Shown one piece after another: positions 48,768 through 60,137 of a DNA stretch of 64,000 nt. Source of the DNA: Vitrella brassicaformis (taxonomy: Eukaryota; Sar; Vitrellaceae). Every line of letters begins with the position of its first letter. Within the stretch, counting starts at the first letter, position 1. The notes under the pieces are model-generated. The model saw only the letters and a program-made list of their open reading frames with translations. It ran no database searches and had not been told where the DNA came from. The position numbers and the translations under genes were made by a program. The stretch is from the NCBI GenBank assembly GCA_001179505.1, contig CDMY01000206.1, positions 62,001-126,000 of the forward strand, in the 5' to 3' direction.

Positions 48768-51193
48768 ATGGGATCCGCACTCTCGCCGGCCGGCAAGGAC
48801 ACGGAAGAGATGCTGCTGAACGTGGGAGGGACGCCCATGACCTTCCCGCGTGACCGGCTGCTCCGTCGAGGCCTAAGGGATACCTGCTTGGCTGTGCTGC
48901 TGCATCGCTTTGAGGACTGGATGGTCAAAGATGACATCGGCACGCCATTCATCGACGCAGATCCCAAGTTCTTCATTCGGTGAGAGCCACGCCGAGATGA
49001 CAGCTCACAAGCGATACAGCGCAGTCATACGTGGATACTGCTGTGTTTGTGTCAAGGCTGGCCGCCGGCCTGCGTCAGATGTGGAGCAGCTGGGTGAGCT
49101 CAGGACAGGCTTGCGGTGGTGACACTGCATTGGCCTTTTACTACGACCGCTTCATGGCCAAGACGACCCTCCGGATCGAGCCACAGCCCGGCGATAGTGA
49201 GATTGACGCCTTCCGTGCCTTCATGGCCGCAATGGGCCACTTCATCAAGACGTCCTGTGGTGGGACGGGCGGCACTAAGGTGCTCACCATCAACGGACAC
49301 GTCGTGTCGACCACCGACGCCACCCTGGCGGCATTCACAACACTCAACAAGCGGTTCACCGAGTGAGCCTTGCGGGCAGCACACCAATAAGGAGTCAGAA
49401 CAACGAGAGTGTCACCCGTGCTGTTGTTTGTGCAGGTACAGTGGCCCGGTTCTGACCTCTCTCAACCACTTCCACAAGTAAGTCGAGATGTGTGTGAGTC
49501 CAGGGCAAACAAACATAGGTGCCTGGTTTGCTCTCACAACACACATAGGGTGGTGGACTATGCCCGGCGCCGTCGCATCGCCCCTGCCGACGCCGTCATC
49601 GAGTTGCCCACGTGTGAGGATGGCGACGTTGAGCTGTCGCTCGCGGTTGAGATGTACGGCCTGCTGGACGACGGCTGTCCCAACATACTCTCTGCCGACA
49701 CCATGAGCACACTGCTCAGCATGACCGGCAAAATGCACGCGCTATGCCTCTTCAAGTGAGCAATGGATCGCGGACATGGCAAAAGGGAAATTGTACCACA
49801 CGGGTATGATGTTTTTTTGTCCGTCAGGAGCTCAATCCACGGCTGTGAGTTCGAGACGTTGCTTGCGCGAGCGGCCGGTGCGTATGGCCTGCTGTTCGTC
49901 ATCGAGGATGAGCACCACCACACGCTCGCGTGCCACATGGACGGCCCCTTTATCCCCCCCGCTGACCCCACATCAGCACTGACCACCGGCTGCCCCGTCA
50001 CCTTCTTTTCCATCAGCGGCCCATTCTTGGAGGGCATCACCAAAATCAACATACCCCACAATTGGCAGTGTGTGGACGTCGCCGGCACCGAGGGGGCGGT
50101 AAAGACCGACAAGGGTGCGTCATGCGGCAAGGTCGCCATCAGTGGCGGCCGCCTGTGGCTGGGTCACAAGGATGGGCGGCCGAATAGCGACCTTCGGCAC
50201 TGCCAGCAGTGGCTGCGGAGGGATGATCTGCCCGACGGCGGCGAGACGTACATGGGCAGCTACGACGAGGCGGGATCGGCCACACTAGCTGCCACCTATT
50301 ACTTCACCGCCACGCGACTGGAAGTGTACCAGGTCAGCCACACATGGCCATGAAGCGTCGATTCCATGGATACCTCATGACTCTCCATTGTGTTGCTGAT
50401 GTGGTGCGTGTCAGGTGTGGAGCACTCGTCCGGCTGACCCCATCCTCTCCGCTGACGACCTGCAGGCCCTCGTCGACATGGCGACCGACACACCGATGAC
50501 CGCACAGCTCCTCTATAAGTGAGTGAAGTGCCAAAGGAGGGGCCATTGCTGATGTTCAAGAGCACTCCCGCTCTCTTGCCTCTTTGTGTGTGTAAGGGGC
50601 GAGCGTGACGGCTGGACCTATGAGGCCCTCTTCGCCAAGGTGGGCGGTGCGGTCAATCTGCTGCTGCTCTTCAAGGACACCGGCGCCCACACCTTCGCCA
50701 GCCACATCAAGGGGCAGCTCAAGCCGCCATCCGACCCCACGGCAGTCGAGACGACACCCTGCCCCGTCACCTTCTACTCCATCAGTGGCGCATTTGAGCC
50801 GCAGGGCATCACCAAGATCACCGTGCCCTACAACAGGCAGCGCGTGCAGGTCGCCGGCATTGAGGGGGCGGTGACGGGAACGAAGGACATTGCCGGCAAG
50901 GTGGCCATCGCTGGCGGCCGCTTGTGGTTGGGGTACCAGTCCGTCAAGGGTGGTCCGGCTGGCGACCTTCGCAGCGGGTGTCAGTGGGTGCTGAAGGATG
51001 AGCTGCCCGACGGCGGCAGGACATATCTCGGCGGCTTCGACAGTCATGGATGGGCCACCCTTGCTGCCAGTCATCTGTTCACGTGTGCCGATCTGGAGAT
51101 CTATACACTGCAGCAGGTCAGAGAAGGAGTGGAGAGTGGAGGGGGCACAGCACAGCACGGCACATATCGTGTTTCGCTTCTGTTCAGGCGTAA
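48768..51193 (+). CDS. KCTD-type BTB protein with two TLDc-like domains
   Basis: Eight exons (48768-48979, 49057-49362, 49436-49477, 49549-49755, 49828-50332, 50415-50518, 50597-51116, 51188-51193), 633 aa. Residues about 15-80 are a potassium-channel-tetramerisation BTB fold (LLNVGGTPMTFPRDRLL, DDIGTPFIDADPKFF). From about 255 there are two homologous TLDc-like halves, each with a FETLL/YEALF start, GLLFVIED or NLLLLFKD core, FSIS/YSIS, GITKI, VAG.EGAV, GGRLWLG, DLPDGG.TY.G and a final LE(V/I)Y; the second starts near residue 460. BTB domains oligomerise or recruit cullin-3; TLDc domains occur in OXR1/NCOA7 and V-ATPase regulators. Two TLDc halves on a KCTD BTB is an uncommon build. The last exon adds one Ala and a stop; read-through of its intron would end at 51221. 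Confidence 0.82.
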
Positions 51194-51718
51194 CAGATGC
51201 TGCTGTTTTATCGAGCTGTGACACTCTTTTATCGATCTTCATGTATATACAGCCTCTATATATACAGTCTCATGTATTTGTCTGGCTACCCGCATGGCTT
51301 GCCTGCGATTGCAAGCCGGCACATCATGCATTTGAGATGCATTGCGTGTGTCTGTCGCGGTCAAGCGGCTTTTGGTGTCCGAACATGCGGTGACAACGGG
51401 ACTCTGTAGCCTTTCCATTGGCTCAATTTGCATTGGCCCGATTTGAGAATGATACTGCGATCGGTCTTTGCGTACACGACGTCGACATGCAGAGAGACAC
51501 GGAAACACACACGAAGGGGCATGTCTCTCAGACGACACTGGCATGGGCAAAGGGGGCAGGGATGTGCCTGTCTGTTGGTCACTCATCATCGCCATTCTTC
51601 ATCCAGTGAAAATAACGGCACCCACCCACATGAAGCGGCCTGCCTCTCTCTGCAGAGTGAGTCTGCTCCACCAACCCACACACGTACACCGACACACAGG
51701 GAGAGACACGACACTCAC
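51194..51718. other. spacer between convergent genes
   Basis: 3' flanks of the BTB-TLDc gene and of the minus-strand orphan gene. Contains a TATATA-type run near 51244-51266 and CA repeats. No gene supported. Confidence 0.4.
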
Positions 51719-54700
51719 TCAGGCAGCCGCAGCCTCTTTCGTGGCCTTGTCTCCCTTGCTGTCCTTGCTGCCCTTGGTGGCCTTGCTGCCTGCCTGCCTC
51801 TTGTGCTTCTTGTTGGAGTGTGTGTTGGGTCGCAGCACGATGGTCTTGCCCTCGCCATGCGACACAGTGAACCTCTTCTGGCCTGCCTCGCGAAACACAC
51901 CCACCAGACCGAACTTGGGCTTGGGCGAAAAGGGCGACACCACAATGCCCTTCAGCTTAGGAAAACTCGCAAAGGCCGCAGCGGCCGCCTCAGCCAACGA
52001 GCGGAACATGGCCTTGGCCTCATTCTCACTCAAACGCATCTCTTTGTAGCGGATGCTCATGTCGACCTCGAGAGCAGCCAGACGGCCCGCTAGCACTTGC
52101 CTGCCTGCCTCACCCTCACCACCGTACAACTGCCACTGCACTGAGTGATGCACTTGACCTGGCTGCCCACCGAACATGGGATAGAGGGAGACGGTGGCCT
52201 TGATGGTCACGGCGAGGTCGCTGCCGGCAGCTGGCAAAAACGCACAGCCGGCAGGCACGAGACACAGCGTAGCATCGGGGTCGGCACGGGCAGAGAGCTC
52301 AAACTGCAAATGGTCGGCCGACGTGAGACCCGACAGCACATCACCCACACCATGCTCGTAGAATGCAGCATCACGCCCCCCATCATTCAACACGACAGAC
52401 TCGACATTCGGGAACATCGACCCGCTGTTCTGACGGATGTAGGCAGGCAGATCGGACACCTGCACGTAACCGCCCGACTCGACAGTGAGCAAACGAGCAG
52501 ATGAGAAGACGACCGAGCCGAGCTGGGGGGTGCTCTTGGCATAGTTGCCCTGGTTGCCGTTGGCCTGCAGGGTCGCGTGCTTGGCCTGCTGGCAGCAGAT
52601 CTTGAGGGTGTCGATGGCGGCTGTGAGTGTGTCGGTGCTGCCAGTGAAAGGCAGGCGCACTCTCAGTCCCTCGGGAGGGCCGCGGTCGGGGCAGTGCTTG
52701 TAGGTCTCGCTCGCGCCGTCGGCCAAACACGAAATGCGAAACGAATGCAACTTCTGAAGCAACGACACACACGCACAGGAGACACAATGACCATGGTTTC
52801 GGTGTCTTGTGCCAAGGGTATGCTCTCACCTGGATGGTGTCTGCTGATCTGATTTCGGGCAGGGAGAGCTGCACCTTGCGCAGGCGGCTTTTGTTGGGGG
52901 CGATGGGGCCGGTGAAGAGGTCCTTGAATTGCTCGACGGAAGATCTGTTGTCGTACCAGCCGTGGTAGTACTGCTCCTGATTCTTGATGGTGATGCGGCC
53001 GGTCAGACTCCTCAGACTCTTGGCTGATGGAGACGGAATGAAACGGAGAAGGGCCGATATGGGTGCTTTCCTGTGTATGACCCACCTGTCTTGGTGTTTT
53101 GGATGCTTTTCTTGATCTGGTCGAGGCGCACCATGTGGTCACAGTTGGGGTCGTCTTGCGAGACAATGTGAGAAACCGACACCACAAACAATCCATCGAT
53201 ATGACACGACATGCCCCTGCCTTGCCCCCGGTGTTTGTTCTCTTCTGCTCCCTCGTTCGCTCACCGGATCGTACATGAGGTGGAGCGACGACAGGCCAGG
53301 AGAGGCCTCGTTGTCCACCCAGCCCATACCTTTGAAGCCTCTGCGGACGTACAGGATGTCCACACTCGCCACGCTCAGATGCCGCAGGGCCGGCAGCTCA
53401 TACGCGCGCTCGCTCGTGGCGTTGGCCCACACGGTGTTGACGGCGGCCCGTGTCAGCTCGAGGAACTTGAGTGGCTTGTATCTGCGGTCCAGGTCGGCCT
53501 CCTTGATGTCCCTCCAGCGCGCCGCGTACTCGTTCCGCCGTCGGTACCGCCTCTTGCTGCGCTTGGTGTGGCCGTGCAGCTCCACGGCCTCGATCGTGCG
53601 GGCGAATCGCTCGAGGAGACCGACGAGGGTGGGAGTCGGTGGGTGGTGCACGTCAGCTCGCGACACTCAGACAAACGACCTGCACACACATACAAACACG
53701 GAATGACACACGGGGTGGCTCTGCAGCTGTGTGTGTAGTCTTGGTGTAGCCGACCAGGCAGTCTCTTAGCGATGTGCTCGGGAGGGTCGCTGTGTATGTC
53801 CAGTATGGGGTGCACGCGGGCCTGTTGGCTGAGGGTGTGGAAGTGGGTGCAGACGGGGGCGAGCGAGGTCATGAAGGTGTGGAAGCCGAGGTAGGCGCCG
53901 AGCCCCATGCCCTCCTCGGTCGTCATCCACAGCGCCTCAGGCAACTCCTCCAAAGCAGAACGCAACTGACGGCACATCACACACATACACAGACAGGGGA
54001 AATGGAAAACAGTGAATGGTGTGGACACCATCTCCCTCCCCTGCCCCTCTCTCTCCGTGTGCCTGTGGTGTGGTGGGACTGACCTCCTCTTTGTCCAGAT
54101 TGTTCATTGTGTGTTGCAGATCGTCGAGTTTCTTGATACATGCTTCCATCTGCTCGGCCGCCGTCTCGTCGGCGTTGCGCACCTGCATCTTGGCGTCCTT
54201 CATCACCATCGCCTTCCACACGCAGAAGTGACGCTCGACCTCCTGCAACATACCGCACAGGCAGGCCAGGAAGGCACACCCATGGATCTGTGTGGTGCGT
54301 TCGATGTGCGTGTGTGTGTGTGTGTGTGTCGTTTTTTGCCCACGCACCTGTATGCGATTCTGTTTGGTCTGTGTGTCGGGTTCGGGAATGGCCATCTTAA
54401 CATCCAACACTTGCTCAGCCTGAACGAAAGAAGGAAACAAAGAAAGAAAGAAACAAACAAACAAAGAAAGAAAGAAACAAACATAGCCATCTGCTCTCTC
54501 ATCTCTCCCCGCCTCTCTTGCTTTTGACTGCACCCACGTGTGTACCTTTGCTTTGGCTTCGTTCATCATGTTGAGTTGCGCCTTTAGCTTGTAAGCCACC
54601 CTGGACAGAGCCTTCAACGCATCCTCGGGACCGGCCTCAAACTCATCCTGCACACACACATGGGTGGTGGAATACAACACACACGTGAAATACGTCCATC

Positions 54701-55050
54701 TCGCTCCTTCCCACACCTCTCCCTCTGTGTGTGGTCACACATACCTTCATGTCCACGTCAGGTGTCAGTGCCTTAGTCTTCTTGGCCCGCTTCACGCCCT
54801 TCTTGTCCATCTCGTCCTCCCCTCCCTTGCCCTTGACGGTCTTGTTGCCAACGCGGCGCGCCTTGCGCTTGTTCTTGGCGCCCCGCACACGTCGACCCTT
54901 CTCCCAGTCGCTGCAGTCACTGCTGCTCTCACACGGCGCCATCGGCTCATCCACTGCCTTGCGCTTCATCTGCACAGCAGCCGCAGCAGATGCAGCGGCC
55001 TGAATGGCGGCCTGGCGCTTCGGGCGGGCAGGACGGGCGTCGGTCTGCAT
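51719..55050 (-). CDS. orphan family protein, copy A (possibly decaying)
   Basis: Nine exons: 54745-55050, 54546-54647, 54348-54419, 54084-54242, 53755-53965, about 53265-53665, about 53080-53152, 52830-53023, 51719-52753. The N-terminus is Ala- and Lys-rich (KRAKKTKAL, nuclear-type). A helical part follows (VERHFCVWKAMVMKDAKMQV), then LEELPEALWM...GLGAYLGF, then strand/helix repeats of LRR-like flavour (LRSLTGRITI, LKGIVVSPF). The C-terminus is KATKGSKDSKGDKATKE. Homologous throughout to the gene at 56146-59428; exons 2 and 3 have identical lengths (102 and 72 nt) in both. Relative to that gene, exon 6 is out of frame unless an internal acceptor (TCTGAG) is used, and the 6/7 junction misses one base. 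Function unknown. Confidence 0.7.
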
Positions 55051-55375
55051 CAGGGGCGGGACGAAAAAGAGGATGAGAGCTCAGCAGCCTCGAAAGAGAG
55101 AACGGAAAAAAGGGAGCGATGGATGTACAGTCCGGACCGCGTAAGTGGGTCAGTACAGGACTGACCCACTTACGCGTTTGACCCGCTTATACGTACTACA
55201 GAGCTGACCCACTTGTTTTCCAGCGACTTTTGGAGTGATATCTCGCTGTGAATGAATCACAGGAGCCTCTCAGAAGCCCATTGACTCTTTTTTTCTCGCT
55301 CAAAGTCACTCAAAACGACGAAAAACCATCGGTTCTCTCATTCATTCAATCAGACCTTGGATGGCTGCGAGAGCC
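55051..55375. other. upstream region of orphan copy A with strong hairpin
   Basis: Contains a 17-bp stem hairpin at 55138-55176 and a further copy of CTGACCCACTT just downstream. No exon seen. It ends at an assembly gap. Confidence 0.5.
55138..55176. repeat. inverted repeat, 17-bp perfect stem
   Basis: Left arm CGCGTAAGTGGGTCAGT, five-base loop ACAGG, exact complementary right arm. Related CTGACCCACTT and TTGACCCGCTT words follow within 50 nt. It sits 88-126 nt upstream of the orphan copy A start. Confidence 0.9.
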
Positions 55376-55675
55376 NNNNNNNNNNNNNNNNNNNNNNNNN
55401 NNNNNNNNNNNNNNNNNNNNNNNNNNNNNNNNNNNNNNNNNNNNNNNNNNNNNNNNNNNNNNNNNNNNNNNNNNNNNNNNNNNNNNNNNNNNNNNNNNNN
55501 NNNNNNNNNNNNNNNNNNNNNNNNNNNNNNNNNNNNNNNNNNNNNNNNNNNNNNNNNNNNNNNNNNNNNNNNNNNNNNNNNNNNNNNNNNNNNNNNNNNN
55601 NNNNNNNNNNNNNNNNNNNNNNNNNNNNNNNNNNNNNNNNNNNNNNNNNNNNNNNNNNNNNNNNNNNNNNNNNNN
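55376..55675. other. assembly gap (300 N)
   Basis: Exactly 300 N, probably a nominal size. The base to its right resumes inside a sequence identical to 54764 onward, so the junction may be an unresolved duplication. Confidence 0.9.
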
Positions 55676-55962
55676 GTCAGTGCCTTAGTCTTCTTGGCCC
55701 GCTTCACGCCCTTCTTGTCCATCTCGTCCTCCCCTCCCTTGCCCTTGACGGTCTTGTTGCCAACGCGGCGCGCCTTGCGCTTGTTCTTGGCGCCCCGCAC
55801 ACGTCGACCCTTCTCCCAGTCGCTGCAGTCACTGCTGCTCTCACACGGCGCCATCGGCTCATCCACTGCCTTGCGCTTCATCTGCACAGCAGCCGCAGCA
55901 GATGCAGCGGCCTGAATGGCGGCCTGGCGCTTCGGGCGGGCAGGACGGGCGTCGGTCTCCAT
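55676..55962 (-). pseudogene. duplicated first exon of orphan family (copy B), cut by gap
   Basis: 55676-55958 is identical over 283 nt to 54764-55046, the first exon of copy A. The first difference turns residue 2 from Gln to Glu (METDARP instead of MQTDARP). Similarity then continues at lower identity for about 100 nt upstream. The rest of the gene would lie in the gap, but the sequence beyond the gap does not match later exons of copy A, so this is a truncated copy, an assembly artefact or a gene whose remainder is missing. Confidence 0.6.
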
Positions 55963-56145
55963 CAGGGGCGGGGCGAAAGAGAGAAGGAGAGCTCAGCAGC
56001 CGCGAAAGAGAGTTCAGCCACAAAGAGGAGTTAGCGATGGATGTAAATGACCGGATCCTGGCCGCGTCAGATCTTTGTTAGGAGGTGGTTTCTTCCGCCG
56101 TGCCTTGCGCTCGGCAGATCTGCCACCCGCTCCCTTCCTCTCAGC

Positions 56146-59100
56146 ATGGATGCAGGTGAGGGTGAGGACGACCATCGCATGACGGCCCGGCAGCTGGCCT
56201 TGCTTAAGGCCGCCGGTGGGCAGAAACGCAAACCCATCATGGACGTCGACACCAGCAGTAGTGACGCGGAAGGCTCGGAGTATGGCAAGGGAGGGCGGCA
56301 CAGAAAGGCCGGCAAGAAGAGGCAGCTGGGGGATAGGAAGGGTAAGGGTAAGGGCGATAGGAAGGGCCGCGGGAGGGATAAGATGGAGGTGTCGGACGAC
56401 GAGGAGGATATCGAGGTGAGGACTGAGGGATGCAGATGGCTGCTGATGGGTGGTGGGTGCATTTCCGTGTGTTTTGTGGTTTGGCTTCGTTACTTTATGC
56501 AGGATGTAGTTGAGGTTGGTCATGCTGATGCGTTGAAGGCCCTGAAGAAGATGACCATGAAGCTCGAAGGGCAGCTCAAGCAGGCCAAACAGGCCGAAAA
56601 ACAGGTTCTTCGTGGAACAGAGAGGCTGGCGGAATGGAGATGGGAGTACTTGACTTTGTGATGCGTTTGCTGCGTGTGCGTGTATTGATGCCATCAGGCT
56701 CGTGAGGTGTATGAGTTGAGGAGGGCCGCCCCTGATGCCGAATCGCTCGAACACCAACACCGCATCCAGGTGAGCGAGTGGGTCAGGGCCAATACCATAC
56801 ACACGCCGACCGACATCAATACACACAGCCTCTCCTTGTATGTGTGTGGTGTCGTTCAGGAGGTGGATCGTCAGATTCGCGTGTGGTCGAGCATGGTGTG
56901 TGCAGACGCCAACACGCAGATCAGCCACATGGACAAGGTCGCTACCAGGCAGATGAAGGAGAACCTCCGCAAACTCGACGCCATCCGACACAGACTCAAC
57001 GAAATGGACCAAGACGACACCGAGCAGGTCAACCCAACACAACCCGAGACAGCACAAAGAGAGGAAGGCAATCCACCTCCGTTCCTTTCCTCTGATGTGT
57101 CAGGTCACATCGCCGCTTGAGGGTCTGCCTGAGGCCCTGTGGATGGCCGACGGTGTGGGGATGGGCGCCATGCTGGGCTTCGTGTCGTATCTGGAGTCGC
57201 TGGCGGGCGTCAACACCTTCTTCCACCACCTCACCCAGTCAAGCGGCATGCACCCCATCGCCGAGTTGGAGGACTCACCCAAAATGAAAATCGCTAAGAA
57301 ATGGACGGCCGGTGAGGAGAGCGGGAAGCCGACACCTTTGTGTGTGCGACGACGTGTGGTGACGTGTGGTGTGTGTGTTGTGATCAGGTCCGTTGTCCGA
57401 GTGTGTTGACGTGCGCATCTACCACCGGCCCACCAAGTCGCTGGTGTACCTGCTGGAGCGCCTCTCGGCCACCGTCGAGAGTGTGGACCTGCAGTGCCAG
57501 TACGAGCACCCCATCTACAGAAACGGCCAGCGTGCGCCAGAGAGACAGGTGCAGTACAACGTGGAGCGAGACATGCGTAAGAGGAAGGGCGACTTCCAGA
57601 AGGTCGACCTGCCACAGAACAAGGTGGGGGCGCTGCCAAGACACACAGGCTTTCTTCCACTCATCATTGCTATGTCTCCCTCTTGTGTGTCCGGTAGGAG
57701 CCGATTGTGTTTGAGCGTGTGGAGTCAGCCAGCGCTGGCAATGTGTGGCTGAAGGTGGCCGAGGACCGCATGTACCAGATGCCGCACCTGCAGGGCCTCA
57801 GTGTGGTGGACGTCACCATGGCTGGGGCTCATCGGTGGATCCGCGAGGCTGACGGGGGCATCAAATCGCTGCACATCATCTGCGACAAGGTGAGGAGGCC
57901 ACTCGGAGAGGGAAAGGGGATACATAGCTGCATGAACGACTGATCTCATATTGCTACTTTGCCTCCAGGAGGATCCGAATTGCCGAGGGGCCGCTGCGAG
58001 TCTCAGCCAAGTAGCAAACGCCGTCGCCGGCACGCCATCAGGTAATGAAAGACACCACACAAGGGCGGCAGCGTCGCTATGCATTCCTCTGTCCCCCGTA
58101 TGTATGTATGTATGTATCAGCCAAGAGCCTCACGTCGCTGACTGGCCGCATCGAGTACTCCGGAAACCCGCACACAAACAATAGCTTCATCGATGTGGTG
58201 GGGGTGGCTGAGGACGAGGGCGGCCCGCTTGGCTTCATCGGCAACATCGTCGGCAACCTGATCGGCACGAAGCGGGACAAGGCAGGCCCCCTGGAGGAGA
58301 TCGAGATGGCCATCGGGGAGATCCGAGACACACACAAGATACAGGTGGGAAAAGAACACAGCACCTTCTGCATCCATGGCTATCCCATCGACCCTTCCGT
58401 CTGCGTGTCGCCTGCACCAGAATCTGCATCGTTTTCGCACCAAGTGCCTGGCCCCTGACGCCCGTGAGGACTACTTCAACCGCATCGAGGAGGGCGAGCT
58501 GCAGGGCGGCCCCACCGTCCATCTGCCCTTCAGATGCAACAAGAAGGCCCTCACCGACTCCGTCTCGACGGTGGAGGTGTGCTGCCAGGAGGCCGAGAAG
58601 GTGACCCTCGACAGCCGTGCGTCTGCCGACACCATCGATGAGGCCCCCGGGCTGGAATCGCTGGTGTGTGAGCATGCCCACGAGCTCACCATCACACCTG
58701 CGGGCGGCACCCAGCAGCTGCCATCCTACATCACACACGACCCCACATCGCTCTTCCCGAGCGTGTCGTCTGTCGTGGTTGAGCAGAGAGGGGAGGGCAG
58801 GAGTGTGTATGATGGTGGGGCGGGTGATGTACTGCATGCCCTCTCCCCCCACCTAGAGAAGGTGCGTTTTGAGTTGTCTGCCCGTCCGAACCCTCTCGCC
58901 ACGTGCACACTGCTGCCTGATTCCCTGGGGTCTGTCGCGGATGAAGGTGGAGAGTTAGCAGTCCAGTTGAAGTACAATGTCGACCGTCTCAATCACAATG
59001 CAGAGGGCAACTATGTATGGTACCAAAACGTGTCTATGGAGTGGAAGTTATGCAGAGAGAGAGATGCAGTGAGGCAGGTGATGGAGAATGGCCGTGTCTC

Positions 59101-59428
59101 CTCACTCGAAGTGCAGATCAGCATCAATGAGTGGTTCCATGCCCGCGACCTGCGCACGTTTTTTGCTTCATTCGCTGAGTGTGTGGTAGTGGCGTTTTCA
59201 GCCTTTCCCGCACTCAAAAGTGTCGTGCTGTCTGTCCAGTACAAGCCCGGATATCTGGCTACTATGTTGAGGCAGGGGGCTAAGAAGAGGTGTCGCGTGA
59301 CAGAGAGGGCTGACGGGACGATAGTGCTGCGGCCCAGCCAGGCCAGACAGAGAGCTAAGAAGGAGGAGGGAGAGGGAGAGGGAGAGGGAGAGGACGAGAC
59401 AGACACCATCATCAAGAAAGAGGAGTAG
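56146..59428 (+). CDS. orphan family protein, copy C (intact)
   Basis: Ten exons (56146-56415, 56503-56604, 56698-56769, 56860-57027, 57104-57311, 57388-57623, 57698-57889, 57969-58041, 58121-58344, 58421-59428), 850 aa, all phases agree. The N-terminus is charged with a basic low-complexity run (GDRKGKGKGDRKGRGRDK) and an acidic patch (SDDEEDIE). Next come a helical region (ALKALKKMTMKLEGQLKQAK), LEGLPEALWM, LSECVDVRIYHRPTKSLVYL, then repeats with LQGLSVVDVTM, LTSLTGRIEY and a long strand-rich C-terminal domain (residues about 515-830; VRFELSAR.NPLATC, LKSVVLSVQYKPG) ending in Glu/Gly repeats. Same architecture as copy A on the opposite strand. No known domain recognised; probably nuclear from its charge pattern. 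Confidence 0.8.
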
Positions 59429-60137
59429 ACACACACACAATACACTCAATACATTGCATTACACCACTGTCTCAAGGGGAGGGAATTGGGGTGGGAGGCG
59501 CTGTACAGTCGTGCATCGATGGATCCATACATGTGTGTGCGGGGGGTGGATTGGCTTGTCGGCTCACGGATGGCGTGGAAGGCCTGCCTGCCTGCCTGGG
59601 TGTGGGATCACTACGTGCGAGTGCTACCACTACTAGCCTCTCGATGACACATGTGGCCCTCACTCCTTGCGGCCCTTCCTGCCAGCCCTGACAGCCATCT
59701 CATGTGTGTGAATGTGTGTGTGAATGGATGGATGGATGGATGGAATGCCTGTTGGACCGTCCACGTGAGAGACACTGACTTGACCGGGCAAATGCTTGTG
59801 GGTGGGTCAAACAACACACTCGTGTCTCCGTCTGTCTGTCTGTTCGTCTCACAAATGCACTCGGTCCTTCAACCAGCCACTGTACAATCGATCGTTATGC
59901 AGTACACCCACCCCCTCCCTCCCACGCACACACCATGGGGGCGGTCGGCCCTCTCTCTACCGACTAGTACTACACACACATCGCCACGGATTGCCATGCC
60001 AGCCACGTCGACCAAACGATCTCCATGATCATCCACTCTCATCGTCCATTAGTTTCCGTCGCCCACCATCAACCAATCTGTCAGTCTGCCTGTCTGTCTG
60101 TCCTCTTTGTGTTCAGCGGCTGCGTGTCAAAGTGCAA
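59429..60137. other. 0.7-kb intergenic region
   Basis: Between convergent genes. Contains GCCT repeats near 59582-59598 and (GGAT)n near 59725-59743. Frames here are translations of repeats. Nothing else seen. Confidence 0.5.
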
